NCBI GenBank assembly: GCA_934045905.1 | Contig: OW203771.1 | Location: 15,749,888 to 15,813,887 of the forward strand | Direction: 5' to 3' | DNA length: 64,000 bases | Origin: Leuctra nigra | Taxonomy: Eukaryota; Arthropoda; Insecta; Plecoptera; Leuctridae | Shown here: positions 11,743-22,762 of the stretch, one piece after another | Position numbering within the stretch: position 1 is the stretch's first letter | How the letters are laid out: every line of letters begins with the position of its first letter | Program-made: the position numbers and the translations under genes | Notes under the pieces: model-generated | What the model saw: the letters and a program-made list of their open reading frames with translations, nothing else | What the model was told of the DNA's origin: nothing | Database searches by the model: none

Positions 11743-11889
11743 GGCCCGGTCTTTCAGTACTCTGCTAAAGTCTCTATTAGCTCTTAACAGTTAGTTAGTG
11801 GTCATTCTAGGAATGTCATTGGTTGTTGCCATGGCAATATAGTCCTAATTGACTGTATAAAAGTAAGCAAGGCATTGAAAGACCGGCCC
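11743..11889. mobile_element. PIF/Harbinger-type MITE, 147 bp
   Basis: Inverted ends GGCCCGGTCTTTCA and TGAAAGACCGGCCC are flanked by TAA on both sides. A three-base TWA target with G-starting ends is typical of PIF/Harbinger MITEs. The element is missing from the matching flanks near 20,690 and 55,490. Confidence 0.7.
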
Positions 11890-13138
11890 TAAAGGGTTCA
11901 ATTCAAATATTTAGAAACCATTGTTCTAATAAGTAGTTGTTTGTTTTTTCAATTTTTTCAATTTTTTTTTCAATTTCAATTATCTTTATTTGCATCTTTA
12001 AGTACAAAAAGGCGACATTCAGCAATGTGGGAATCGACTGAGAAGCTCAGCGGCTCCCTGCTGATCTGCCATGTAACCTTTATACGTCATTTAGCATTTA
12101 TCTTTTTCTACTTAATCAAATCATTTTAATTTCTGTGTATTTACAACCTTTATGTACAAAGGCAGACTTCATTTTATTATGAATAAAGATTTATATTATT
12201 TTTTTAAATGATTTCAGTTTATTTTCATTATACAAAATAAATAATAAATCACTAACTCCACAAGCTTGATTGTGGGAATAAACACATTACTAAATAATAC
12301 ACAGAAATTATTAAATATGATGTAAGAAGCAAACAATTAAACAGAAGACACAACATACAAATAAACACACCATCGTGTGTGTACTATACTTATAGATGAC
12401 AAAAAGAGATAGGTACGTAAATTTAAAAGGTAATTGCAAACGCTGACCAATGATGAAAAACATTCAGTATACCTACCAATCAAAGACACGACAGTTTATA
12501 ATTTAATAATAGAAGACAATGAAGTACCTATTTAAAAGATTGAAATCATATCTTCAAATTACAAAATTTACAGATTTATAAGTAAATTACGTAGTAGGTG
12601 TAATTTAAACATTGACAATTGAAAAAAAATTAATAAAGATAATTCACTATTATAATTTTAATTAATAAGTATTTGCCTAATTCAAAACGGGTTTTGTGCT
12701 GATAAAACGGAATAAAATAAATGGTCATATATGGACCATCCATTGGATATGAGCCCTCTGGTCTCATATGTTCGTTTAAATGAAACACTCACCAAACTGA
12801 TTATTTATCATGAAAACAGTGATCATACCCAGCTTGATGATACCATCATGCCATCACCAGTTGGGATAACGAGATAAATGGACATTTCAGAAAAATGTCG
12901 ATATGAGTAAACTATCGTAAATGATCTCTCGTCCAAAACGGTTCCATGCCTCAAGGTTGCAGCCCAGCAAAATGTATTCTTATCCTGGGCCCCTATTCTC
13001 GAAAAATAACAATATATACGTGGTGAGAAATAGGACAAACCTCCGTATGATATCATAACTTGGAGTTATGACGTGATGACTGTTTTGAGAATAGACCCCT
13101 GTTATGTTGATGCATCATGGAAAAGCCAAAGTGAACAC

Positions 13139-13201
13139 TCAGTCTCCTCGTCCCATCACATTCGACAACACAGTGTAGTAGCCATGTGCAGTCTTCAAGA
13201 C
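13139..13201 (-). pseudogene. OR-A last exon
   Basis: After acceptor TGGCAG the exon reads VLKTAHGYYTVLSNVMGRGD and TGA. This is the end of TM7, a conserved tail of insect odorant receptors. It is identical in protein to the last exons of OR-B and OR-C. Confidence 0.82.
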
Positions 13202-13470
13202 CTGCCACTGAAACACAGGATTATGTACAATCGTCTAGTTATATTCAACAGGATCTTTAACATAACATGCACACAATGTATACAAGTTTTTCAAATGTCG
13301 TGAATATTTTCATTTTCATAAGTAGTTAGGTAATTTCTTTGATTAAACTTGACGTATATAAAAGTGTGCTGATTGTTTAGCACAATAGAGGGAGACATGT
13401 AATGTTAGAAAGAGAATCTTGAACTACTTGAATCTCGTAGGTATATTTCATTGTATTTTGGTATACTTAC

Positions 13471-13626
13471 GTTAAGAAAAGTGACAAAATTAAGCGGCAC
13501 AAAATTGGCTGCCCTGACCGTAACAGGTTGATTAGCCATCGATATCATGATCCGCATTGATCGCTTGAAGCTTTCCGATGTTTCAATCCAATCACAACCG
13601 AAGACAGCCTCCCTCACTGCTTCACT
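13471..13626 (-). pseudogene. OR-A 156-bp exon (start of TM7 region)
   Basis: Encodes SEAVREAVFGCDWIETSESF, then KRSMRIMISMANQP and FVPLNFVTFLN, between TTACAG and GTAAGT. The pattern of a small residue, W, then SFKRSMRIMI and an aromatic-rich start of TM7 is typical of the receptor C-terminus. The exon itself is open. Confidence 0.82.
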
Positions 13627-13858
13627 CTGTAACACATGACAACAAGTTGATTTGCCATCGATATCATGATCCGCATTGATCGCTTGAAGCTTTCCGATGT
13701 TTCAATCCAATCACAACCGTAGACAGCCTCCCTCACTGCTTCACTCTGTAACACAGGACAACAGGTTGATTAGCCATCGACATCATGATCCGCATTGATC
13801 GCTTGGAGCTTTCCGACGCTTCGAACCAATCACAAACGTAGACAGCCTCTCTCTAGTG
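13627..13858 (-). repeat. 119-bp tandem copies of exon start, 2 units (OR-A)
   Basis: Just upstream of the 156-bp exon, its first ~105 bp plus TTGTCCTGTGTTACAG repeats with a 119-bp period (units ending at 13745 and about 13858). Each unit carries its own acceptor and the beginning of the exon but no donor. Confidence 0.82.
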
Positions 13859-13899
13859 GGATGTGTAAATGATTTAATCAAATTAAGATATCTTCTTAC

Positions 13900-14209
13900 C
13901 TCATCTGTAAGTTGATCACAAATCCAGCAGAAGCCCAGAAATATTGTAGCACCAAATAAGATTGCAGTAATCATAATAAAAGTGTGCATGTCCATAGAAT
14001 GAGCCTGAAAAATTATCAGTAGAACAATAATTTATATTGTCACACAATTACTCGTATTATGATCAATTTTTTTGAATTTGAACTATATCTAGATCAAAGT
14101 TTGACTTACCGATGACATGTACACAACTCCTAACGAGAAAGACACTAATGAGAAACAAACTCCACTTGTCATAATGGGTTGACATAAAGCGACGATTTCA
14201 TTAAATATT
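13900..14209 (-). pseudogene. OR-A 100- and 105-bp exons
   Basis: Exon 14209-14110 encodes RIFNEIVALCQPIMTSGVCF and a hydrophobic SLVSFSLGVVYMSS. Exon 14004-13900 encodes AHSMDMHTFIMITAILFGAT and IFLGFCWICDQLTDE. Both have consensus GT-AG ends and lie in membrane segments of the receptor. The intron between them is 105 bp. Confidence 0.8.
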
Positions 14210-14301
14210 CTGAAATTTACAAATTTCACACAGTTATAATGTTTTTTTATTACTGACGATACCCATATCTGTATTATGTACTGATCGACGGGATGATAAT
14301 A

Positions 14302-14347
14302 AAATACAATACAATACAATACAATACAATACAATACAATACAATAC
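14302..14347. repeat. (ATACA)n microsatellite
   Basis: About nine repeats of ACAAT/ATACA lie in the OR-A intron next to a 5S-SINE. OR-B and OR-C have a short T tract instead. Confidence 0.9.
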
Positions 14348-14354
14348 CACCTCA

Positions 14355-14660
14355 AAAACTTTATTCCTTTGTTTGACGATGCGCCAGAGAGGGTGAATTT
14401 TGTTGAGGATTGGTCACTCGGGATTTCAAGCGAGTGAGTAGTTAGCCCCCTGCGCTCTGCTGGTTTTAACGTCCCATCCCATGGACGGTGTAATGCCCGT
14501 CGAGAGACTGATCAGGTGGAGGGAGGTCGTCACATTAAACCCCGAACACCATAGTCTTTCTGGCCCAACGGCAGCAAGCAAGAAAGAGTTGAATGGTCAC
14601 CCATCTAACTACTCAATGTTGCTTAACCTCGGTGATGTGACAAGAACCGTGCTGTCCAAA
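14355..14660 (-). mobile_element. 5S-rRNA-derived SINE in OR-A intron
   Basis: Same family as the copy at 6966: minus-strand GGTTCTTGTCACATCACCGA, TTAAGCAACATTGAG, GGGTGACCATTCAACTC, then GTTGGGCCAGAAAGACT and a tail ending AATAAAGTTTTTGAGG. It sits at the same intron position as those at 25105 and 60042, so the insertion predates the split of OR-A, OR-B and OR-C. Confidence 0.75.
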
Positions 14661-16339
14661 ATTTAATTTACGATACTTTGTATGCATATTAAGCAATGTA
14701 CCTGATAAGCTCCTGATGATGCTGGATGCATTCCTTCAGACGTCTATCTCCATCTCCAAGTCAAGCTCACGCTTCTCTTCATCAGCTTTGTATTTGATTG
14801 GATACCGATGCGCTCCTATCACCTTCCATGCCCTTGGTCTCTTATACGAGACTGTTGGGAGAAGATGTGTTCCTCCTTGACTTAACTCCATCACACCTCG
14901 CTCAGCTGGTGTTCGACTGTTCTCAGTCTTCTGGCGACGCTTGGCCATGATGTGCTCGAGACTGTCAGTCAATTATATTTTTTGGATGACTGTAATGTTG
15001 ACCCATTCTCTGTCAAAATGGGGTCAAATATGCCAATATTTGACATTTTTTGAGTTTTGAGACAAAATTTTTGTTTGAAGGGGTAAAAACACAAACACTT
15101 AAGGGGTTAACTTTGTTGATACAGATGTGTAGTAATTACACAAATATTTTGGATTTTTTTCATGGAAAAATATCGTGATAAATAAACTGCAAAATGCAAA
15201 ATTTTTGTGATTTTTGACCCCAAATTTTTACCACTTGTATGGAAATTTGATGACTACCATTTAACATACAATGATAGTGTCATATCTAAGGAAAAGATTG
15301 CCGCTGGTTTCAAGTTGATATCTATAATAGTGTTGGAATGAACATAGAAAATAAGAGAGCGTCTTTTCGTCGATTTTTCGCCACATTCAAACTTTGGCGC
15401 CATGTAACTCGATATCAGCGCATCACAAAAATAAAAGCGAGGTGTGGCTAAGCTAAGCATATGATAGGTAACAACTGTGCAAAATTTGAAAAGAATAAAA
15501 AATCAGGCCGCGGCCACTTTTTTCAAAACTGGTCGATGGGCCGTGGAACGACCCCATTGAGATGAGACAATTATCACGCTACAACAACGCTGTTATTATT
15601 ATACAACTAGAGGGTCCCGTCATGTAATACATGACCAATGTGCACCAGTGAGTTATGCGTAAATTTAAAACGACAGCAATATTTTACAGTAGAGTGTGCG
15701 TTGTTAATACACTTGATGTCGTTGATGAACCAATGCTTAACAGAATACGTAAACAAATGAGAAACGAAGAAAAGCAATTTGATCGTTCCTATTATGGTAA
15801 AACAATTCCATAAGTTTCCAAATTTACACCAGAGTATTCGTAATAAGCAAAATTAAGAAAAAAATCAGTGTGCGCCGTAAAAAAATATATATGTTACATG
15901 ACCTGATGCCCACGACCTATTCTTCATTTGTGATGCTATTACATGGTATCAACGGTTTCATTATATCCGTTCCTCAGATGTAGGGCGGAAGTATTTTTTT
16001 TATTATTTTGCTGTGCACAAATCAACGACAATTCCTGATGTTTCAGAGGCTACTTTCCATACATTAGTATAAAAAGTCTAAATAGGCTCCAGAAAACAGC
16101 TGTTCAGTGGACGGCCATCTTGGAGTGAACTCTGGTGTACTCTGGTGGCAATAGAATTTGAGCCCCTTGCGCAAACGGCTGCCGTGACTAGACCGTGAAC
16201 GCTAGAAGTCAATGTTTTACGAAGTGAAAACTACTATTATAATTGTATGACGCATTTAATCTTATATTAAACAATAAAATACATGTCAAATGACCAGTAG
16301 ATTGTAAAAAAAGTTAATTAGAGAAGTAAAAAAGATAAT

Positions 16340-16410
16340 GCCTGACGGGCAATCGAACCCCGTTCGTCTGTGCCATAAGCCAGTGGGCTAACCATCCGGC
16401 TACAGGGACC
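16340..16410 (-). mobile_element. tRNA-like sequence, probably SINE head
   Basis: Minus strand: GTCCCTGTAGCCGGATGGTT, AGCCCACTGG, then AACGGGGTTCGATTGCCCGT with a good T-arm (ACGGG ... CCCGT). The acceptor arm does not close well and the anticodon arm is unclear, so it is read as a tRNA-derived repeat. The same feature occurs at 53,783 in the duplicate. Confidence 0.55.
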
Positions 16411-16477
16411 ACTGAAGAATCAATGCGTTAGATGTCTACTTAAGTTGCTATATGGTGTCACTCTAGAATTTAAATTA

Positions 16478-19126
16478 CTAGGAAAACGCTCAGTGTAACG
16501 CGTTGATGAGCGAGCACGGGTACGTGCAAATTCTCGAACCGGAAATGCGTACACAACGCACAGAAAACATATACATCCATATGGAATTGATTATGATATC
16601 AACTTAAAAGTGTATGCTTTTCATCGAAACTTTAAAATAGCATCTAAGCACCTGGTTCATAAAGCAAATCAGAATCAATTTTCAATTGGCACTGGAAAAC
16701 ATTCATTTCGATACTTCATTACTGACAGATATTAAAAATGTAAATAACTTCATACGTTCTTAACTGATTGGGATGAAATTTTGTAAAATAAGAGACAATA
16801 TTGGTCTTAATGATCATGCAAAATATGAGTTTGATCAGAATTATCGAAGACCGTTTTCATTTTTCAGCCTATCAGGAGATATTTATTTAAATTTTAACCA
16901 ATGAATCTGAGTAACGCGTTGATGAGCGAGCACGGATACGCGCAACACCTCGAACCGAAATTCTGTCTATCGAAAATGTCATTAAAAGCCAATAATTCTA
17001 AAATTTTGCCACAGATTTGTTGAGCGAGCGAAGCGAGCGTCTCCATTTGGCTCTTTTGGCACGGACCTCTGTTTTTTTTTTTGTTTTTTTTTTTTTTTTT
17101 CTGTTACTGACGATATACAGGTCAGAGTTTTTCTTCGATCGAGCTGAAATTTTGCACACATGTACGTAACATTTCTGATTGTTGCAGACCCTAATTTTTT
17201 TGAAATCCATTGATTGGTTCAAATTTAAAAAAAATTAACTTTCGATTGGTTGTTTTGATCAAATTGAAATTTTGACAAGTCATTACCCCCAACATTGTAC
17301 CCAATCAAACAAAGTTTCAGCCAAATCCTCCCATTGGTTAAAATTTAAAACCATCTTTCCTGTGTTTTTAGAAATTTAAACTATAACCGATTGAACGATC
17401 AACTTATAACTTCGCATGATGGTTGGGTCCAACATTATCTGCATTTTTGACAATTTTCATACTAATCTGTGTTTAAATCCAAACGTTATTGACATTTTAC
17501 GGACTATTAGCGTGTTGGCTGTCAAATTCACGGCGACTTCGACTCTTCAGTTCAAGGCAAGGTAGTTAGAGCAGAAACTTTCAAACGCAAATGAAACTGA
17601 TAATGACCGTTCAACAGTCGATCTGATATTGTGTAGACACACTTATATCATATGAGTGGTCTCAGGTATATTTTTTGAAGGAGATCCTGTGATTTTTGAA
17701 AATTAACACGGAACAGTTCAATCATAAAGGTTCAATTGATCAACTTAAAGCTTTGCATGGTTATTTGGACCAATATTTTAGGAATGTTTTGAGATTTCTA
17801 TACAAATCTGTGGCGAAATTTTAGAATTATTGGCTTTTAATGACATTTTCGATAGACAGAATTTCGGTTCGAGGTGTTGCGCGTATCCGTGCTCGCTCAT
17901 CAACGCGTTACTCAGATTCATTGGTTAAAATTTAAATAAATATCTCCTGATAGGCTGAAAAATGAAAACGGTCTTCGATAATTCTGATCAAACTCATATT
18001 TTGCATGATCATTAAGACCAATATTATCTCTTATTTTACAAAATTTCATCCCAATCAGTTAAGAACGTATGAAGTTATTTACATTTTTAATATCTGTCAG
18101 TAATGAAGTATCGAAATGAATGTTTTCCAGTGCCAATTGAAAATTGATTCTGATTTGCTTTATGAACCAGGTGCTTAGATGCTATTTTAAAGTTTCGATG
18201 AAAAGCATACACTTTTAAGTTGATATCATAATCAATTCCATATGGATGTATATGTTTTCTGTGCGTTGTGTACGCATTTCCGGTTCGAGAATTTGCACGT
18301 ACCCGTGCTCGCTCATCAACGCGTTACACTGAGCGTTTTCCTAGTATAGAAATCTCAAAACATTCCTAAAATATTGGTCCAAATAACCATGCAAAGCTTT
18401 AAGTTGATCAATTGAACCTTTATGATTGAACTGTTCCGTGTTAATTTTCAAAAATCACAGGATCTCCTTCAAAAAATATACCTGAGACCACTCATATGAT
18501 ATAAGTGTGTCTACTCAATATCAGATCGACTGTTGAACGGTCATTATCAGTTTCATTTGCGTTTGAAAGTTTCTGCTCTAACTACCTTGCCTTGAACTAA
18601 AGAGTCGAAGTCGCCGTGAATTTGACAGCCAACACGCTAATAGTCCGTAAAATGTCAATAACGTTTGGATTTAAACACAGATTAGTATGAAAATTGTCAA
18701 AAATGCAGATAATGTTGGACCCAACCATCATGCGAAGTTATAAGTTGATCGTTCAATCGGTTATAGTTTAAATTTCTAAAAACACAGGAAAGATGGTTTT
18801 AAATTTTAACCAATGGGAGGATTTGGCTGAAACTTTGTTTGATTGGGTACAATGTTGGGGGTAATGACTTGTCAAAATTTCAATTTGATCAAAACAACCA
18901 ATCGAAAGTTAATTTTTTTTAAATTTGAACCAATCAATGGATTTCAAAAAAATTAGGGTCTGCAACAATCAGAAATGTTACGTACATGTGTGCAAAATTT
19001 CAGCTCGATCGAAGAAAAACTCTGACCTGTATATCGTCAGTAACAGAAAAAAAAAAAACAAAAAAAAAAAAAAACAGAGGTCCGTGCCAAAAGAGCCAAA
19101 TGGAGACGCTCGCTTCGCTCGCTCAA
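16478..19126 (-). mobile_element. Helitron-like element H4, outer copy, split by an inverted copy
   Basis: The outer element runs on the minus strand from 19126 (TTGAGCGAGCGAAGCG) to 18345 and resumes from 17019 to 16478 (TTTTCCTAG, then T). Its parts total 1324 bp. The paralogous place near 53,920 lacks it and reads AAATTATCTAATGTG, two bases longer than a simple empty site. It carries the long T/A tract near 19,050. Unit identity with the inner copy is very high. Confidence 0.8.
17020..18344 (+). mobile_element. Helitron-like element H4, inner inverted copy
   Basis: A complete 1325-bp copy, TTGAGCGAGCGAAGCG to CCTAG, lies inside the outer copy in opposite orientation. Removing it joins CCACAGATTTG to TATAGAAATC, exactly the contiguous sequence found in the inner copy itself (near 17,795), with no target duplication. 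The element combines a 5' part like H6 with an internal decayed 3' end (17,880-17,912) and a second 3' end at 18,344, so it is itself a composite. Confidence 0.8.
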
Positions 19127-19389
19127 TAATGTGTTCGCAGCTCATGTGCACGGTCTACTACCGTGTCGTGTTCATTATACAAGGCCGTTTCCACACACGG
19201 TTTTATTCTGGTGCCATAGCATGCCTTCTTGCGCGCACGGCGAACTCTGGTGTAAATAGCATACGCCTTCTTGCGCACACGGCGAACTTCTGGTGTAAAT
19301 AGCATACGCATTCTATGCTACACGGCGAACTTCTGGTGTCAATAGAATTTGAACCCCTTGCGGGCACGGCCGCCGTGTGAATAGACACG

Positions 19390-21180
19390 CCGTATTCATA
19401 ATCATTTATCCAATCCACTGGTCAAGCTAAAATTGTGTTTTGCGTCACTGGTTTAAATAATAGCTTAAAAGGATGAATATTATCAAAACATTTGTAAGCA
19501 GCTGGACCTATATTCATGACCACACAATTATTACTATCTAAATTATAAACTGTTAAAATAAGTAAGTTATTTGTTTTGAAAAATTACTTTTTATTTAAAA
19601 CCATTGGAAAAGTATCAGCATCAAAATTAATTTTTAATTACTGATTAACCACATAGGTGTAGGGTCACATTTAAAAGAAGCCGGCCAAATCCCCATGTTG
19701 GTATATGGAAAACCGGTATAGGAGTATTAAATGTGGCTGTACGTCAGTAATGTAAAACAATTCGTCGATAATAAAATTTACAAATGGTGACAGAAGTAGG
19801 ATTTTTATTTTTGGTTTATGTATTAATCAATTGACTGCCTCCCCCATGAATCCATCTAAATTTATCATCCTGGAAGAAATAACTATTCAACGCGTAAAAA
19901 ACGAGCCAAAAAGGCTCGATTTTTTTTTTTTTTTTTTATAACATCACTAATGAGTTAATGACTAAACCGTCCTTCAAATAAGGAAAGTCCAGGGAAATGT
20001 GGCGAAGAAGGATTTGTAGAAGTACTACCTACCTTGGGTCGGGGCTCCCGGGCTCGTGGCACAACTTCAGATGTCTTTGTTAAGTATTGTAAACGTTTTA
20101 AGGTGGCTTAACGATTAAGTCACATCTTTCAAATGAGCTTATTTTTGGCAGAGGTATCAATAAGCACTGTTTACACGATACTGTAAAATATGAACAACTT
20201 CTCGTGTCTAGATTTTGAGATGTTGTAGTTATAAATTCCTATTTTTAACATGTAGTCTTATCTAGGCCATCAAAATCATGACGATTTCCATGCCATTTTT
20301 GAGTTTTGAATTTTACTGGGGTTTAACGTTTTTTCAAAAAACTGATTTATAGATAGATAGTTGGACCATGGTTGGACATTCTATTAGGAAAAAAATTGAA
20401 AACAATACCAACGTGTGCTATTTTAAAAGTTATCAACCAAAAACTAAATGATTTCCCTATACCTCCTGTGTTACAGTTTTGTTCATTCTCGGAAGGAAAT
20501 AAATTGAAACCTCGCTATAAGACAGGAGTTGCAAGTTAAATGACATTTTATGATTTGTTTATACTTATAAATATAGTTGAAATGTAGGAAAACGTTTTTT
20601 GAACTTGTGATTTCAAGAAAAAATATTTTTGTATATGTATTTCATGATGGAGCCGTCTTAAGTTAAGTTCAAAGATCATTTTATAATATTTTTATTTCTC
20701 TAACCATTGGTATAGTAATAAGTTGTTTGTTAGCTTTTATCCTTTTCTGCTTAATGAAATCATTTTCATTTCTGTGTATTCACAACGTTTATGTACAAAG
20801 GCAGACTTTATTTCATTATGAATAAAGATTTAATTTTTTTTGAAATGTTTTAATTATATTTTCATTATACAAAAATAATAATATCACTAAATCCACAAGC
20901 TACAGAACTTGATTGTGGTAATAAACACATTACTAAATAATACACAGAAATTACTTTAAATCTGATGTAAGAAGCAAACAATTAAACAGAAGACACAACA
21001 TACAAATAAACACACCATCGTAATAGGTAGATGACAAAAAGAGATAGGTACGTAAATTCAAAAGGTAATTGCAAACGCTGACAAATAATGAAAAACATTC
21101 AGTATATACCTACCAATCAAAGACACGACAGTTTATAATTTAATAATAAATAAATAAATAAATATTATACCATCTGATCA
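19390..21180. other. OR-B downstream flank
   Basis: Non-coding DNA matching 10,745-12,530 and 54,190-55,980. It holds a 78-bp palindrome flanked by TA (19662-19739, ends GGGTCACATTTAA and TTAAATGTGGCTG), a T tract at about 19,921, a 556-bp TTAA element and short ATAA repeats near 21,150. Confidence 0.6.
20102..20657. mobile_element. TTAA-flanked element, 556 bp (OR-B flank)
   Basis: Ends GGTGGCTTAA and GGAGCCGTC form imperfect inverted repeats flanked by TTAA. OR-A has the uninterrupted site at 11,696-11,699 (CGTTTTAAGTTAAG). The same element is at 54,900-55,455. A related pair of ends (GGTGGCTGTAT) occurs at 30,036. No transposase frame. Confidence 0.7.
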
Positions 21181-21225
21181 CATTAAGATTAACAAACACT
21201 CCCACCAACTATTTAGACAAAGTGT

Positions 21226-21600
21226 TACACATACTAACGTGATCTATGCGGTCCCTGGGATCGTTTTTGAACGGGATCCTGTGATTGGTTCAAATTTAAA
21301 AAAGTTATCGTTCTATTGGTTTTTCCGAAAAATTTGAAATTTTGACAAGTCCTTACGACCAACATTGTCCCCAATCTTACAAAGTTTCAGCCAAATACTC
21401 CCATTGGTAAATATTTAAACCCATCTTTACTGTGATTTTTGACATTTAAACTAGAACCGATTGACCGATCAACTTAAAACTTCGCATGTCCATTGGTATC
21501 AACATTTTAGGTAATTTTGCCAATTTTCAGTCTAATCTGTAGTTATTTTCAAAAGTTTTTGTCATTTTAAGGACATTTTATTCCGTAATATTTGCCTTCT
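21226..21600 (+). mobile_element. Internal fragment of Helitron-like family
   Basis: The stretch from ACTAACGTGATCTATGCGGT through GATCAACTTAAAACTTCGCA matches the interior of H1 and H6, but both termini are missing. Next to it, 21,690-21,790 matches one arm of the inverted pair near 39.9 and 41.2 kb. Confidence 0.6.
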
Positions 21601-21837
21601 TCAAGGCCTGTAGAGCAGCCAAGCAGTCCACAATTTACAGTAAAATGAAAGCATTTTGAGTTAGCGCATATCAAATCGGATGCCTCGTACAAAGCCTTAT
21701 TTTGTTAACAATTACATTGGTAAAAGATATTGATAAAAATCAATTAAAAAACTCTTCAAAGTCGAACTCACTACCCAGCCGTCTAAGTTATGATGACGAA
21801 AAATCATAATATTAACTTGGTGAGAGATAGGACAAAC

Positions 21838-22592
21838 TAGGGATGGAGAAAATATCGATATATCGATATATATCGATATCAAAAATATATCGAAATATCG
21901 ATACCTGAATATATTGAATATCGATATATCGAAATATTGAAATATTGAAATATTGAAATATCGAAATATCGAAATATTGAAATATCGATATATTGAAATA
22001 TTGAAATATTGAAATATCGATATATTGAAATATTGAAATATTGAAATATCGAAATATCGAAATATTGAAATATCGATATATCGAAGCGTTACCGTATGAT
22101 ACAACTATATTCTTAATTGAAGTTTATACCTACAATGGCAAAATAATGCAGTGCAGCGTTTATCAGATTTTAGGACAATTTCTCAGATTATTCACATTTC
22201 TTTCTTATCTGGCCGGTGACCCTATATTTTGGAACGGCTGTGTTATTTCTATTTAAATTTTCCTTTGAATTTCCTAACAGTTTTAGGAGCAAATTAAGGC
22301 ATTTATGCGATATATCAATATTTCCATACCTACATCGAAATATAATATTGTCATATATCAATATTTTGATATTTCGATATTTCAATATTTCGATATTTCA
22401 ATATTTCAATATATCAATATTTCAATATTTCAATATATCGATATTTCAATATATCGATACTTCAATATATCGATATTTCGATATCTCAATATTTCAATAT
22501 ATCGATATATCGCGATATCAATATATCGATATATATCGATATATAAATGATATCGATAGTCGATATCAAAATCCAGGTTCGCTCCATCCCTA
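21838..22592. mobile_element. hAT-type MITE loaded with ATATCGAT satellite, 755 bp
   Basis: Inverted ends TAGGGATGGAG and CTCCATCCCTA are flanked by the 8-bp duplication GGACAAAC (21830-21837, 22593-22600). OR-A has the empty site once at 13,033-13,040. Both arms are long runs of GAAATATTGAAATATCGATA-like repeats, inverted about a 200-bp unique centre. Open frames rich in ISIFQYFN result from the repeat and are not genes. Confidence 0.85.
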
Positions 22593-22699
22593 GGACAAAC
22601 CTCCGTATGATATCATAACTTGGAGTTATGACGTGATGTCTATTTCGAGAATAGACCCTCTGTTATGTTGATGCATCATGGAAAAGCCAAAGTGATCAC

Positions 22700-22762
22700 T
22701 CAGTCTCCTCGTCCCATCACATTCGACAACACGGTGTAGTAGCCATGTGCAGTCTTCAAGAC
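22700..22762 (-). CDS. OR-B exon 7
   Basis: Reads VLKTAHGYYTVLSNVMGRGD then TGA after TGGCAG. It is separated from exon 6 by a 1.3-kb intron holding the 1054-bp TA element. Confidence 0.85.
   Translation of the reverse strand, partial: VLKTAHGYYTVLSNVMGRGD

Larger units (their letters stand above)
10745..13138. repeat. Diverged third copy of the receptor 3' flank
   Basis: Stretches such as CCAATCCACTGGTCAAGCTA, GGTGACAGAAGT and CAGGGAAATGTGGCGAAGAA occur in the same order at 19,390-21,150 and 54,190-55,960. This is therefore the downstream flank of OR-A, paralogous to those of OR-B and OR-C but older: it lacks three transposons found in both and has three rearrangements of its own (10802, 11199, 11743). 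Confidence 0.72.
13139..14963 (-). pseudogene. OR-A: truncated odorant receptor pseudogene
   Basis: Five exons of an insect odorant receptor (7tm_6, a ligand-gated cation channel subunit that pairs with Orco in sensory neuron membranes) can be read: 14963-14702 (cut off), 14209-14110, 14004-13900, 13626-13471 and 13201-13139. They match OR-B and OR-C in length and phase. Two defects argue against function. The first large exon stops abruptly at about 14,964-14,970, where the duplicated block begins, so the N-terminal half is gone. Near 14,745 a two-base insertion (GAGATAGACG where OR-C and OR-D have GAGAGACG) breaks the frame before the exon end. The remaining exons are open. Confidence 0.82.

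Noticed and set aside
21712..22593. Open frames rich in ISIFQYFN on both strands
   Set aside because: They come from the ATATTTCAATAT satellite inside the hAT-type MITE and exist on both strands.
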